57,727 bases of DNA from RGVD01 sp040403075 (GTDB lineage Bacteria; Bacteroidota; Bacteroidia; UKL13-3). Made by a program: the position numbers and the translations under genes. The stretch lies in assembly GCA_040403075.1 (NCBI GenBank), contig JBBALJ010000009.1:1-57727 (forward strand). The letters are read 5' to 3'. The first letter of the stretch is position 1; each line of letters opens with the position of its first letter. Below are positions 15,701-23,881 of the stretch, piece by piece. Below the pieces are notes generated by a model. It saw nothing but the letters and a program-made list of their open reading frames with translations, searched no databases and was not told the DNA's origin.

Positions 15701-16799
15701 TTCCGTGTCGTTGAGTACAGATGGAAATACAGCCATCATAGGGGGGAGAGGCGACAATGGAGGAATAGGTGCAGTTTGGGTGTTTACTAGAAGTGGAAAT
15801 TCTTGGACCCAATTTGGAAATAAATTAATTGGAACGGGCGCTATTGGAAATGCAAATCAAGGATCGGTGGCGCTAAGTGCTGATGGAAAAACGGTAATTG
15901 TAGGTGGTGCTAGAGATAATACCAATATTGGAGCAGCATGGATATTTAGGAGTGCAGCATCTAGCAATGCTGACTTATCTAATTTAGTCATAAGTAATGC
16001 CACAATTAGCCCTAGCTTTAATAAAGATTCGATAAATTATACCGCATCAGTAAATAATGCAAGTGTTACGATTACCCCTTCAAAAATGGATAGCAATGCA
16101 AGCATAGAAATTAGAATAAATGGAGGCGTATTTAATTCTATAACAAGTGGCAGTGCTTCTAGCCCTATAGTTTTAAACGTAGGTAATAATATTATAGAAA
16201 TTAAGGTAACAGCGCAAGATGCTATCACAACAAAAACTTATACTATTTTGGTAAATAATCCTTTACCTGTTAAATGGTTGGATTTTAAGGCTACTCAAAA
16301 AGATGAAAATGCAATTTTATTAAATTGGTCAACTGCAAGCGAAACAAACAACAGTCATTTTGAAATTGAAAGGTTATATACAGATTGGGAAATGATTGGA
16401 ACTTTAAAAGGAAAGGGAACATCTAATATAATAAACAATTATCAGTTCATTGATAATACTTTTAGTACCTCTTCTCAAAGTATTTATTATCGTATAAAGC
16501 AAAAAGATTATGACGGGAAATATGAGTATTCAAAAATTGCTGTCGTTCATTTTAACAAAACGGATGATGACATCATGATTTTTCCTAATCCAAGCAATCA
16601 AATTGTAAACATCAGCTCAAGTCAATCTATTCAAAATATTGAGGTTTATGATGTAACTGGCAAATTGGTGCTAAGTCCTAGAAATGATAATCATCAAAAG
16701 CATATTGAACTTAACTTGTCTGCCTTTGGCAATGGTATTTATTTTATTCAAGTTACTAGCAATGATATCAAATCCACTCACAAATTAATAATTGAATAA
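12771..16799 (+). CDS. Giant T9SS surface protein: duplicated TIG - seven-repeat propeller - cadherin-like units
   Basis: A 1342-residue secreted protein. After a signal peptide (1-22) comes an IPT/TIG domain (about 24-104, SFSPTSGSIGTLVTIKGTNL). Seven tandem repeats of about 54 residues follow (110-491; core QQGNKLVGTGAIG, SVSLSADGNTAIIGG, GAAWVFTRNGNTW). Next is a cadherin-like beta-sandwich (about 495-594; NPAFNKDTLSYSLTV). The same series then recurs: TIG (596-675), seven repeats (683-1060), cadherin-like (1064-1160). The end carries a fibronectin-like segment (LPVKWLDFKATQKDENAILL) and a T9SS type A sorting domain (IFPNPSNQIVNI ... GIYFIQVTSNDI). Seven repeats per set fits two seven-bladed propellers. 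Adhesion or polysaccharide binding is plausible but not shown. The sorting domain closely matches that of the gene just upstream. Confidence 0.88.
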   Translation: MNHLYKIFMLILFLAIKNYGFAQAPTISSFSPTSGSIGTLVTIKGTNLNNIDTIKIGGVSAIKISAKTDTLVAMVMPGAITGNIYLTNATGNVSSTISFNKTASIAPTMQQGNKLVGTGAVGNAEQGAVAISGDGNTALVGGSGDNGGIGAVWVYVRNGSIWTQQGSKLVGTGAIGTAYQGGKVSLSADGNMALISGSGDNGGIGAAWVFTRNGNTWSQQGNKLVGTGAIGSSRQGTSVSLSADGSTAIIGGWADNNNMGAAWVFARSGNTWSQIGNKLVGTGVNGTYIAQGTSVSLSADGNTAIIGGNADNFFVGAAWVFTRIGNTWIQQGSKLVGTGFNNSGGRVDQGRSVSLSADGNTALIGANYDNNQAGAAWVFTRSGSVWSQQGSKLVGTNGSANSQQGCSVSLSADGNTAIIGGENDNNLTGAVWMFSRTGNTWSQIGNKIIGNATVGYSRFGNSVAISSDGNTAFAGGWADDNSAGAAWVFTRPFTANLTNILLSTGSINPAFNKDTLSYSLTVVNAISSISITAFKQDTDANIQVNINNGSYIPVNSGSSSNPLNLNGGINIISIKVTAADGVIIKIYTITITRLPSIPIINSFSPTSGSIGTLVTILGSSLSNIDTLKIGGVSALKISSSYDSLVAMVMPGASTGNIYVANIYGSATSTANFTKTSSIPPTTQQGNKLVGTGASGQSYQGVSVSLSSDGNTAIVGGYGDNNSMGAAWIYTRNGTNWNQQGVKLVGTGAIGSYSSQGIAVKISADGNTAIVGGYTDNSNKGAVWIYTRIGNTWTQQGPKLVGTGAVGNAQQGASVDLSADGNVAIVGGYSDNNLKGAFWIFTRNGNTWSQLGNKMVGTGGTDTCQQGGSVSISADANTCLIGGFADNRNIGATWVFTRSGNNWIQQGGKLLGTGLIGQCRQGYSVSLSADGNTALVGALTDSSSFGASLIFTRTGNTWTQQGNKLVGTGNTGTAFQGISVSLSTDGNTAIIGGRGDNGGIGAVWVFTRSGNSWTQFGNKLIGTGAIGNANQGSVALSADGKTVIVGGARDNTNIGAAWIFRSAASSNADLSNLVISNATISPSFNKDSINYTASVNNASVTITPSKMDSNASIEIRINGGVFNSITSGSASSPIVLNVGNNIIEIKVTAQDAITTKTYTILVNNPLPVKWLDFKATQKDENAILLNWSTASETNNSHFEIERLYTDWEMIGTLKGKGTSNIINNYQFIDNTFSTSSQSIYYRIKQKDYDGKYEYSKIAVVHFNKTDDDIMIFPNPSNQIVNISSSQSIQNIEVYDVTGKLVLSPRNDNHQKHIELNLSAFGNGIYFIQVTSNDIKSTHKLIIE
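13098..14243 (+). repeat. Tandem repeats, first propeller (7 units of about 160 bases)
   Basis: Seven direct repeats, each coding for about 54 residues beginning QQG(N/S)KLVGTG and ending near GAAWVFTR.GNTW. Units differ at many third positions, so they are old or diverging repeats rather than recent expansions. Confidence 0.85.
14817..15950 (+). repeat. Tandem repeats, second propeller (7 units of about 160 bases)
   Basis: Seven further units of the same type as 13098-14243, again starting QQGNKLVGTG. Together with the flanking TIG and cadherin-like regions they make a second copy of a module of about 570 residues. Confidence 0.85.
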
Positions 16800-16820
16800 A
16801 TTTATACAACAGAGAGGTGA

Positions 16821-16843
16821 AACCCAAAAACCAACTAGTAGGA
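16821..16843 (+). repeat. Shared leader motif, copy 2
   Basis: The leader reads aacccaaaaaccaactagta (then gga), 41-63 bases before the ATG at 16884, and pairs with the copy at 12722-12744. I did not find a third copy ahead of 11318 or 10362. Confidence 0.5.
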
Positions 16844-16883
16844 CAAAATAAAAATTAAACAAACAACATAAAAACTAAAAATT

Positions 16884-17708
16884 ATGAAAACAACTTTATC
16901 AAAACAAACAATCATTACCTGTGTCTTGGCACTATTAACTTTTAATTCATTTGCTCAAAAAAACTTTTATGTAAAGTTAAATGGGGGTTACAACATGGGT
17001 ATTGTAAGTTACAATGGAAGAAATCAAAATCAATCAGGAACTATTACCAACTATGAAAAAGTACCTTTTTCTTTGTCATCTGGTATTCAATTTGGCGGAG
17101 CAGCTGGTTATATGTTCAGTAAATTTATTGGTGCAGAGTTAGGTGTTTCTTACCTTATAGGTAATACAGTTTCTATGACGGATAAAAGCAATACATCTTC
17201 ATCAACTGAAAATGTATCATCAAGACTATTAAATTTTACGCCTAGTTTAGTAATTACCCCAGGTCTTGAAAAATTAAATCCATACGCAAAATTTGGTTTG
17301 AGTCTTGGCTTAGCATCTATTACAGATAAAATGGAATCAACAAATAATAATGGAAGTAGTACCACTACATCATCCCAAACTAGGGTATTTGATGGTGGCA
17401 TGGCAATTGGTTTTATGGGTACACTAGGTCTATCATACAAAATTAACGATAAAGTATCTTTAATAGGCGAACTTAATATAGCTAGCATTTCTTATTCACC
17501 TACAAAGGGTGAAAACACCGAATACAAAATAAATGGGGTTGATATGTTATCTAGTATGCCTAAAAGTCAAAAAAATATTGAATTTGTTGATTCATATTCT
17601 CAAGATAACAATTCTCAAAGCGATCCAAATTCGCCAAGTAAATCTATAGCGCCAAGTTTCCCTTTTAGCAGTGTTGGTTTGAATATTGGAGTGATGTATA
17701 AATTGTAA
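16884..17708 (+). CDS. Outer-membrane beta-barrel protein
   Basis: 274 residues with signal peptide MKTTLSKQTIITCVLALLTF ending near NSFAQ. The body follows the OMP beta-barrel (porin-family) pattern of eight-stranded proteins: NFYVKLNGGYNMGIVSY, FGGAAGYMFSKFIGAELGVS, LNPYAKFGLSLGLAS, FMGTLGLSYKINDKVSLIGE, and a final strand VGLNIGVMYKL. Two Ser/Asn-rich loops (around 98-115 and 150-165) and a polar region near 215-255 would face outside. It probably anchors in the outer membrane; ligand and function are unknown. It shares a leader motif with the propeller gene before it. Confidence 0.82.
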   Translation: MKTTLSKQTIITCVLALLTFNSFAQKNFYVKLNGGYNMGIVSYNGRNQNQSGTITNYEKVPFSLSSGIQFGGAAGYMFSKFIGAELGVSYLIGNTVSMTDKSNTSSSTENVSSRLLNFTPSLVITPGLEKLNPYAKFGLSLGLASITDKMESTNNNGSSTTTSSQTRVFDGGMAIGFMGTLGLSYKINDKVSLIGELNIASISYSPTKGENTEYKINGVDMLSSMPKSQKNIEFVDSYSQDNNSQSDPNSPSKSIAPSFPFSSVGLNIGVMYKL

Positions 17709-17742
17709 GTAGATATTATTAGAATAATTAAAACATAAAACT

Positions 17743-18141
17743 ATGACACAAAAAACATCAAATGCATTTATTGCCGCCTCATGGGTGGCACTTGGAGCGG
17801 GTATGGTAGGTTATTTAGTTGGCCTATGGCGTGCCGAAATGCTCCTAAACGAAAAAGGCTATTATTTCACTGTCCTTATGTTTGGCTTATTCTCTGTAAT
17901 TTCTCTACAAAAAAGTGTAAGAGATAAATTAGAAAATTATCCAGTAACCGATCTTTATTATGGATTATGTTGGTTTGCAACCATCTTATCTATCGCTTTA
18001 CTTATTGTAGGTTTATGGAATGCTAGTTTATTACTAAGCGAAAAAGGATTTTATGCCTTTGCCTTTCTGCTGGCAATGTTTGGAGCGATAGCCGTTCAAA
18101 AAAATACTAGAGACAATCAGCAAAGCAGTAAACAGGAATAA
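17743..18141 (+). CDS. yiaA: YiaA-type inner-membrane protein
   Basis: A 132-residue membrane protein built of two YiaAB modules, each with two helices. The repeats are visible as WVALGAGMVGYLVGLWRAEM / LLNEKGYYFTVLMFGLFSVI and ALLIVGLWNASLLLSEKGFY / AFAFLLAMFGAIAVQKNTRD. The repeated GLWNA...L.EKG.Y and QK.(V/T)RD patterns match E. coli YiaA. Function is not established; the E. coli gene has been linked to envelope stress. The start is ATG, 34 bases after the barrel gene. Confidence 0.9.
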   Translation: MTQKTSNAFIAASWVALGAGMVGYLVGLWRAEMLLNEKGYYFTVLMFGLFSVISLQKSVRDKLENYPVTDLYYGLCWFATILSIALLIVGLWNASLLLSEKGFYAFAFLLAMFGAIAVQKNTRDNQQSSKQE

Positions 18142-18613
18142 AACTTGAATTAATCGACCTCTTTCAAAATTCATCAAATTATATTTAAGACGTCATCGTG
18201 AGGCACTAACCTATCTGTTTAATTAAGAGATTGCATCATTTCGTTTATCGGGATTGGCAAAATCGATTAATTATGAAAGAAGTCCTTCATAAAGGATAAA
18301 AGGTGGTTTTGGGAAAATCCAGACCACCTTTTATCATTCATTTGGTTTAATGTAAGCCTAAGATAGTACTTAAATAAAGTAACAAGTTTTGTTCAAATAT
18401 ACTTGTTGAGGAGCAGGTAGTTTCGCCTCAAGATATTTATGATAGCTAATAACTTCAATTTATTTGTTCACACAAATGACTTTGTAGGAATAATTCTACA
18501 ATATTAATTATTGACAATAATTTATTCTTTTTCTTCTAGGAAATTTAGTATTATCGCTACTCAAATTTGCCTTGATTTCGATCATGTGGGTCGGATAATA
18601 TTGAGAAGAAAGG
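18142..18613. other. Intergenic region before the TPR-LuxR gene
   Basis: About 470 bases with no supportable gene. It holds a terminator-like hairpin (18298-18332) and a ttgtag / ctacaa inverted repeat (18482-18501). An AT-rich stretch runs up to the next start and probably includes that gene's promoter. I saw no tRNA or known RNA fold. Confidence 0.5.
18298..18332 (+). terminator. Hairpin terminator after yiaA
   Basis: aaaaggtggt (18298-18307) and accacctttt (18323-18332) form a perfect ten-base stem with a 15-base loop, ending in T residues. It lies 157 bases after the yiaA stop. The A- and T-flanked stem could work in either direction. Confidence 0.65.
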
Positions 18614-20383
18614 ATGTTAAATTATAAAATGTTTTATAAGATAAGAAGAAGCAGACAAATGTTTGCTTTTTTGTTATTGAATCTTTTTTGCTTTTCATTA
18701 ATAGCACAAAACAAGTCTGATAGTCTAGCCGAATCTATCAAGCTAGAAACCGACATGCAAAAGAAGGCTCAAATGCTAGATGAACTGGCCAACGAAATAA
18801 AAACCAAAAACATTCCTCTTGCCATTGACTTTGCTTTAAAAGGACATAGAATAGCCATTGCCAATAATTTTGTAAAAGAAATAGGCGTTAGTTGCAGTAC
18901 GCTTGGCCTACTCTATTCGTATTTAGATGATAAGCTTGATAGTGCCGTTTATTGGAATAAAAAAAGTATTAGTTATTTAAACCTAACCAAAGATAGTTTC
19001 GAGATTTCTAGAAATTATAATCGTCTTGGTGTTGACTATATTTTAAAGACTGACTATGTAAACGCAGCAAAATACCTGCTTCCCGCAATAACTTGGGCTA
19101 CAACTGCTAAAATAAAGGCCAGTGCTTTTAATAATTTAGGTATGATTAGTAAAAAGAATGGAAGTTATGCCAAAGCCATTGAATACTATCAAAATGCTTT
19201 AAAAAATTATGAATTAATAAACTCTCCAGCCGGACAATCTCGCACCTTGAGTAATTTAGGCTCTCTTTATATTCAACGTAAAGATTATAAACGTGCAAAA
19301 GATTTATATGATGAGTCTTATTCAATTTCAATAAACATTAATGACTCTGAATGCATAAGTCAATCATTAAACGGCTTAGGATTAGTAACTAATAAGCTAG
19401 GCGATTCTGAAAAGGCATTAACGTATTTGCAATTATCAGCAGAAATTAACAAATCACTAGGATTGAAGAATGAATATGCACAACAAATTCTAAATATTGC
19501 GGGTATTCATGGAGAACAAAACAAATACAATGAGGCAGAAGCTGAATATTTATCTGTGCTTAAAATATTTACGGAGTTAAAAGATAGTTTTACGATCTCC
19601 GCGGTTTATAATAATTTGGGGGATTTGTATTTTGAGCATAAGATGTTAAAAAAAGCTGCCAATTGCTTTGAAAAATCATATCAATATTCATTGGGTTTTA
19701 CTGATGTGAATTACAATCGCTTGATTATTAAAAATTTAAGTAGTATTTATGACCAATTAGGAGATACCAAAAATGCCCTAAAGTATATGAAAATATATGA
19801 CGAGCTTAATAATAAAATGGTGAATGTTGCTGAAAATTTGAAAATTGTCGAGTTGAATCATTCTTATGACACATCTAAGAAAGAAAAGCAAATTATTCAA
19901 AAAACAGCTCAAATTCAAGAGCTGCAGAGTAGTAGGAAATATATATATATGATTATTTGCATCCTTATTTTTGCTGTGTTTCTCACACTTTATTTATATC
20001 GAAATAGAATTAGAAGACATCATCAACTTGAAGAAAATATTCAATCTATTGATAATCAAATATCTTCACTCAAAATTGAAAACCAAGATTTAAAAAGTAA
20101 GTTGCTACAGACCGAGTCTGAATTACATAGCCTTGAACATAAGTATAGTAAAGATAAAGATAAGTTGCCTGAAACGTATGTAAGTCTTTCAAAACGAGAG
20201 TATGAAGTGTTATTATTCATCGCTGAAGGATTAAGTGACAAGGAAATAGCCGAGAAAATATTTGTTAGTGTAACAACCGTAAGAACCCACATTAGAAGGA
20301 TTTATGACAAACTTCTAGTAAAAAATAGAACCGAGGCGATTTCTATGCTCCATAAATACCAACTCACTCACCAAGCAACCTAA
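18614..20383 (+). CDS. TPR sensor with C-terminal LuxR-type DNA-binding domain
   Basis: 589 residues. An N-terminal signal or anchor segment (MFAFLLLNLFCFSLIAQ, at 17-33) leads into about seven tetratricopeptide repeats (about 45-400; for example AFNNLGMISKKNGSYAKAIE, NLGSLYIQRKDYKRAKDLYD). A single membrane helix follows at about 442-464 (MIICILIFAVFLTLYLYRN), then a coiled coil (about 470-515). The last part, about 520-580, is a LuxR/GerE helix-turn-helix (LSKREYEVLLFIAEGLSDKE, IAEKIFVSVTTVRTHIRRIY). The TPRs would face the periplasm and the HTH the cytoplasm, making a membrane-bound one-component regulator. ATG at 18614, 18629 or 18662 could be the start. It precedes a large secreted protein that it may regulate. 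Confidence 0.88.
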   Translation: MLNYKMFYKIRRSRQMFAFLLLNLFCFSLIAQNKSDSLAESIKLETDMQKKAQMLDELANEIKTKNIPLAIDFALKGHRIAIANNFVKEIGVSCSTLGLLYSYLDDKLDSAVYWNKKSISYLNLTKDSFEISRNYNRLGVDYILKTDYVNAAKYLLPAITWATTAKIKASAFNNLGMISKKNGSYAKAIEYYQNALKNYELINSPAGQSRTLSNLGSLYIQRKDYKRAKDLYDESYSISININDSECISQSLNGLGLVTNKLGDSEKALTYLQLSAEINKSLGLKNEYAQQILNIAGIHGEQNKYNEAEAEYLSVLKIFTELKDSFTISAVYNNLGDLYFEHKMLKKAANCFEKSYQYSLGFTDVNYNRLIIKNLSSIYDQLGDTKNALKYMKIYDELNNKMVNVAENLKIVELNHSYDTSKKEKQIIQKTAQIQELQSSRKYIYMIICILIFAVFLTLYLYRNRIRRHHQLEENIQSIDNQISSLKIENQDLKSKLLQTESELHSLEHKYSKDKDKLPETYVSLSKREYEVLLFIAEGLSDKEIAEKIFVSVTTVRTHIRRIYDKLLVKNRTEAISMLHKYQLTHQAT

Positions 20384-20465
20384 TACAAATAGGTATTTCT
20401 GTCCCTAATTCTAATTACAAGCTTTTTGTTAAATTTAAACTACTGATAATAAGTCGTTTTTATTT

Positions 20466-20528
20466 TTGATGATGATGCAAAATCATCAATTTTAATTACA
20501 AGAAAAGTTATGTTAGAAGATAAATTTG
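20466..20528 (+). promoter_or_regulatory. Possible promoter and inverted repeat for the 20547 gene
   Basis: An inverted repeat ttgatga (20466-20472) / tcatcaa (20483-20489) lies upstream of a perfect TAnnTTTG box, TAAATTTG (20521-20528). No TTTG stands at the expected 19-base distance, so only the -7 element is well supported. Transcription would start about 12 bases before the ATG. Confidence 0.35.
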
Positions 20529-20546
20529 ATTAAAATTTTTACAATT

Positions 20547-23500
20547 ATGATAACTAAATTTTACTCAAAGCTATTGCTGTTGGTTTTATGCAGCATGTCA
20601 ATCAGGATTTCTTTTGCTCAATTGCCAATTAACGCCCCAAATGTCGAAGCGGTTTACGGTGGAAGAATCACTGGTCTTAAAGGATATGCAACTACTGCAA
20701 CAAATTCACGCATTTTTTGCTCAACCGAAAGTGCCAACTCAGTATTTTATGCCGATGTAACAACTCCGGCCACTTCCTCCACAAATTTTTCTACATGGAC
20801 AGTTATGCCAACCCTAAATGCGGATGCAAATTTGGGATTTATAAGCAATATGGCTGTACATAGTGGTTCAGGTAGGTTGTTTTTTACCTATGGAAATAAT
20901 CTCTATTCAACATCCACAACTGCGACTGCTAATACAATTGAAGCATCATCTGGCCCTTATAGCTTGGTAATGATAAAAGGAGATTATATCTTTTTTAGCT
21001 CTGGCGGAAACTTATATTTCGGTACTTTAAATTCAACCACGGGTGCCCTTACCTTATCGGCAGGATCTCCTATTTCTTTTTCAGGAGGTGGCATGTCTAA
21101 ATTATTAGTAAACCCAACAAACAACTTGCTTTATTTCTTTGCTGAAGGTAGAAGTGGAACGGCTCCTAAATTATACGTTTCATCGTCAGCATACACTGCA
21201 TTAAATGGAAGCACAACCTTTTCAAACATTAGTCCAACTTTATCGACCTCTGTTGATTGGGTAGCTTTTGGAATTGCGCCTTCAGGTAGATTATTTATTG
21301 GTGGACATTATAACACCACAGTTACAACAAAATATATTGCTACATCAGACGACAATTCCGTTACGTGGACAAGCTATAATTCAGGTATTTCAGGTGTATC
21401 CGGCAATACTTTTGATTTTGCAGGTTCTGCATCATCCTATTATGTTTATTACAGTAAAATGTACAATAATAATTTGGGAGCCAATGGTTCTTGGAAAGAT
21501 TTTGGCGACCCAGGTGGATTTGAAACACATCCTAATGATGGCGCTGTTTTGGTTGACCCCAATGATAGCAATGTGGCGTATGTTACTACCGATCAAGGGA
21601 TTGGCGTTTCAATAGATAGAGGTGCCACCATTTTCGAAATAGACAATGGCGTTGAGGCAGTTCAGGTATCTGACATTGTGATGACTAGCGATAAAAATAC
21701 TGCATGGATTGCCTCAAAGTCCGGTGTAAGAAAGGTTAGTAATTATCAATCTACCAAAAACTGGTCTAATGCTGAATTTCCTAATGGTGATGGTTCTCCT
21801 TATTACGCAGTTGATATGAAATATAATGATACCAATACTGTTTATGTAGGTAATGTAAGGGTATACAAAACAACCAACAGTGGCAGCAGCTGGAATAAGG
21901 TATTTTCGCCTGAAGATGCGCCTTATAATTGGGTAGGAGTAGGTTATCATTTTGAAGCCATAAAAGTTTGTCCTTGGAATAGTAATATTGTTGTTGCGGG
22001 TGCTTATATGGATGGATCAAGCTATGGAGCTCTGTTTTATTCAAATGATGGTGGTAACTCATGGAACCAACAATACTTATATGCCTCATCAGGTTATTAT
22101 GATGCAGATGTATTGGATGTTGAATTCAATCTAGAGGGTACAGATACAATTGTTTATGTCGGTGTAGAATGGGGTGGAGGACCTGGAGTGCCTTATAGCA
22201 TTTATAAGTTAACTCGCAGTGGCTCTGCTTGGACGGTTGCTCAGGACATGCAATACACGAATACAAGTACAGGCGCTGTCATTGTTTCTACCATAAAAGA
22301 CATTTTTGTTAGTATAACAAGAGATACAATTTTTGCATGTGGAATAAATTCAACTGGAACTTATGCTACTCAATATTATAAAATATTAAGTGGCACTGCC
22401 AAGTGGACCCCTTTTGTTGCTTCAGGATATTCGGGTTTACCTAGCAACAATGTGATGGCAAGTGCCATTACCTATGGCGTGGATACAGCCTACATGGCTA
22501 TTGGCAGTGATGTGTATTATTTCCCTGCTGGTGGATCTTATTGGTATTTAGGATACAGCTATCCTATTGGCACACAGATTAATTTCTTATACTATGATGA
22601 ATTGTTGGTTGGAACTTCAACAGGCTTATATGGACATGATGGTATGCAAAACAACTTGACAATTATAACCCAGCCTGAATCGGCTACAAAATGTGCCAAT
22701 AGTAACGCATTGTTTTATGTTGAAGCCAATGGTAATGGTACATTGAGTTATCAGTGGAAAAAAAATAAGGTTTCTATACCAGGTGCTACAAATGATACTT
22801 TAGCATTTAACAATGTTTTGCTTTCAGATACAGGATCATACACAGTAGTTGTATCAAGCACTACAGGACTAACGGCTACTTCAAATATTGCTTCTCTCAA
22901 ATTGTCACCTAGTACAGTAATTTCATCAAATCCATCTAGCGCAATTTTGACACTAAATTCAACAGTAAGTTTTGCGGTTTCAGCAATGGGTACTTCATTA
23001 ACATATCAATGGTATAAGAACAATCTTACAATAAGCGGTGCTACAAGCTCCACATTCACAAAAAACAATATAAGTTTTGGAGATTCTGGTTCATATAAGG
23101 TGATTGTAAATGGATCATGTGGGTCTGTCACCTCATCATTAGCATACCTCACAGTTAGCATGCCTGCACCAAGCAATTTTGCTTATAATGTTAGATTTTA
23201 TTTAGAAGCATTTTATGAAAATGGTAAGATGAGAAGTGTTTTAAGGAATTCGGATGGTGTTAGCCCACTAAATCTATGTGATACAATAAGAGTTTCTCTT
23301 ATGGATTCATCTACTCGCGTTAAAGTATATACGATAAAAGCCATAGTAGATACCGCAGGAAACGTTCAAATTATGATTCCAAATACCTATTTAAATACCC
23401 GTAAATATATTGGAATCAATCATAGAAATAGCATTGAGACATGGTCGGCAAATCCAATAACGTTAAGCAGTGCGTCAGGTTATAGTTTTATTAATTCGTC

Positions 23501-23744
23501 TAATAAAGCAAAAGGTAATAACTTAAGAAACAATGGTTCTGGGGTTTATATGATTTACGGTGGAGACATTAATCAAGATGGTTCAGTTGACTTTAATGAT
23601 TATCCAGCATTGGATATTAGCAGTAATTTTGGCGATTTAGGCTACTATGTAACAGACATAAATGGTGACGGATCGGTTGATTTTAACGATTATCCATTGT
23701 TGGATATTAACAGTAATGATGGTGTACTTTCTATTACACCTTAA
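20547..23744 (+). CDS. Large secreted protein with BNR-like repeats, Ig-like domains and dockerin-like C-terminus
   Basis: About 1065 residues from ATG 20547; the frame is open to a TTG at 20526. The signal peptide (MITKFYSKLLLLVLCSMSIR) ends near ISFAQ. Residues to about 705 carry sialidase/VPS10-like repeat motifs such as YKTTNSGSSWNKVF, FYSNDGGNSWNQQ and TSDDNSVTWTSY, suggesting a beta-propeller. Two Ig-like domains follow (YQWKKNKVSIPGATNDTL ... DTGSYTVVVSS; then YQWYKNNLTISGATSSTF). The C-terminus has two calcium-loop repeats, GDINQDGSVDFNDYPALDI and TDINGDGSVDFNDYPLLDI, as in type I dockerins. There is no T9SS sorting domain, so it may stay periplasmic or reach the surface by another route. 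Substrate is unknown. Confidence 0.82.
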   Translation: MITKFYSKLLLLVLCSMSIRISFAQLPINAPNVEAVYGGRITGLKGYATTATNSRIFCSTESANSVFYADVTTPATSSTNFSTWTVMPTLNADANLGFISNMAVHSGSGRLFFTYGNNLYSTSTTATANTIEASSGPYSLVMIKGDYIFFSSGGNLYFGTLNSTTGALTLSAGSPISFSGGGMSKLLVNPTNNLLYFFAEGRSGTAPKLYVSSSAYTALNGSTTFSNISPTLSTSVDWVAFGIAPSGRLFIGGHYNTTVTTKYIATSDDNSVTWTSYNSGISGVSGNTFDFAGSASSYYVYYSKMYNNNLGANGSWKDFGDPGGFETHPNDGAVLVDPNDSNVAYVTTDQGIGVSIDRGATIFEIDNGVEAVQVSDIVMTSDKNTAWIASKSGVRKVSNYQSTKNWSNAEFPNGDGSPYYAVDMKYNDTNTVYVGNVRVYKTTNSGSSWNKVFSPEDAPYNWVGVGYHFEAIKVCPWNSNIVVAGAYMDGSSYGALFYSNDGGNSWNQQYLYASSGYYDADVLDVEFNLEGTDTIVYVGVEWGGGPGVPYSIYKLTRSGSAWTVAQDMQYTNTSTGAVIVSTIKDIFVSITRDTIFACGINSTGTYATQYYKILSGTAKWTPFVASGYSGLPSNNVMASAITYGVDTAYMAIGSDVYYFPAGGSYWYLGYSYPIGTQINFLYYDELLVGTSTGLYGHDGMQNNLTIITQPESATKCANSNALFYVEANGNGTLSYQWKKNKVSIPGATNDTLAFNNVLLSDTGSYTVVVSSTTGLTATSNIASLKLSPSTVISSNPSSAILTLNSTVSFAVSAMGTSLTYQWYKNNLTISGATSSTFTKNNISFGDSGSYKVIVNGSCGSVTSSLAYLTVSMPAPSNFAYNVRFYLEAFYENGKMRSVLRNSDGVSPLNLCDTIRVSLMDSSTRVKVYTIKAIVDTAGNVQIMIPNTYLNTRKYIGINHRNSIETWSANPITLSSASGYSFINSSNKAKGNNLRNNGSGVYMIYGGDINQDGSVDFNDYPALDISSNFGDLGYYVTDINGDGSVDFNDYPLLDINSNDGVLSITP

Positions 23745-23779
23745 AATATACACTTTTCAAGGGGAAACATTATTATTTA

Positions 23780-23810
23780 GGCCCAATCATTCTAATTGAT
23801 TGGGTCTATT
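23780..23810 (+). terminator. Terminator after the Ig/dockerin-like gene
   Basis: cccaatca (23782-23789) pairs with tgattggg (23797-23804) across a seven-base loop, followed by tctattttatt. It lies 38 bases after the stop codon. Confidence 0.7.
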
Positions 23811-23881
23811 TTATTAACAAGATAAAATATAGAGCAGATTTTTTTCTGCCTTACAGAATATGGCTAAAAATTAATCAAAAG

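Noticed and set aside
13098..15950. Regular direct repeats that might suggest a CRISPR-like array
   Set aside because: The units are 160 bases, fully coding in one frame and diverged at third positions; there are no short repeats with unique spacers.
18142..18613. Possible small RNA or tRNA gene in the gap
   Set aside because: Only short hairpins and AT-rich DNA are present; no cloverleaf or known RNA fold could be traced.
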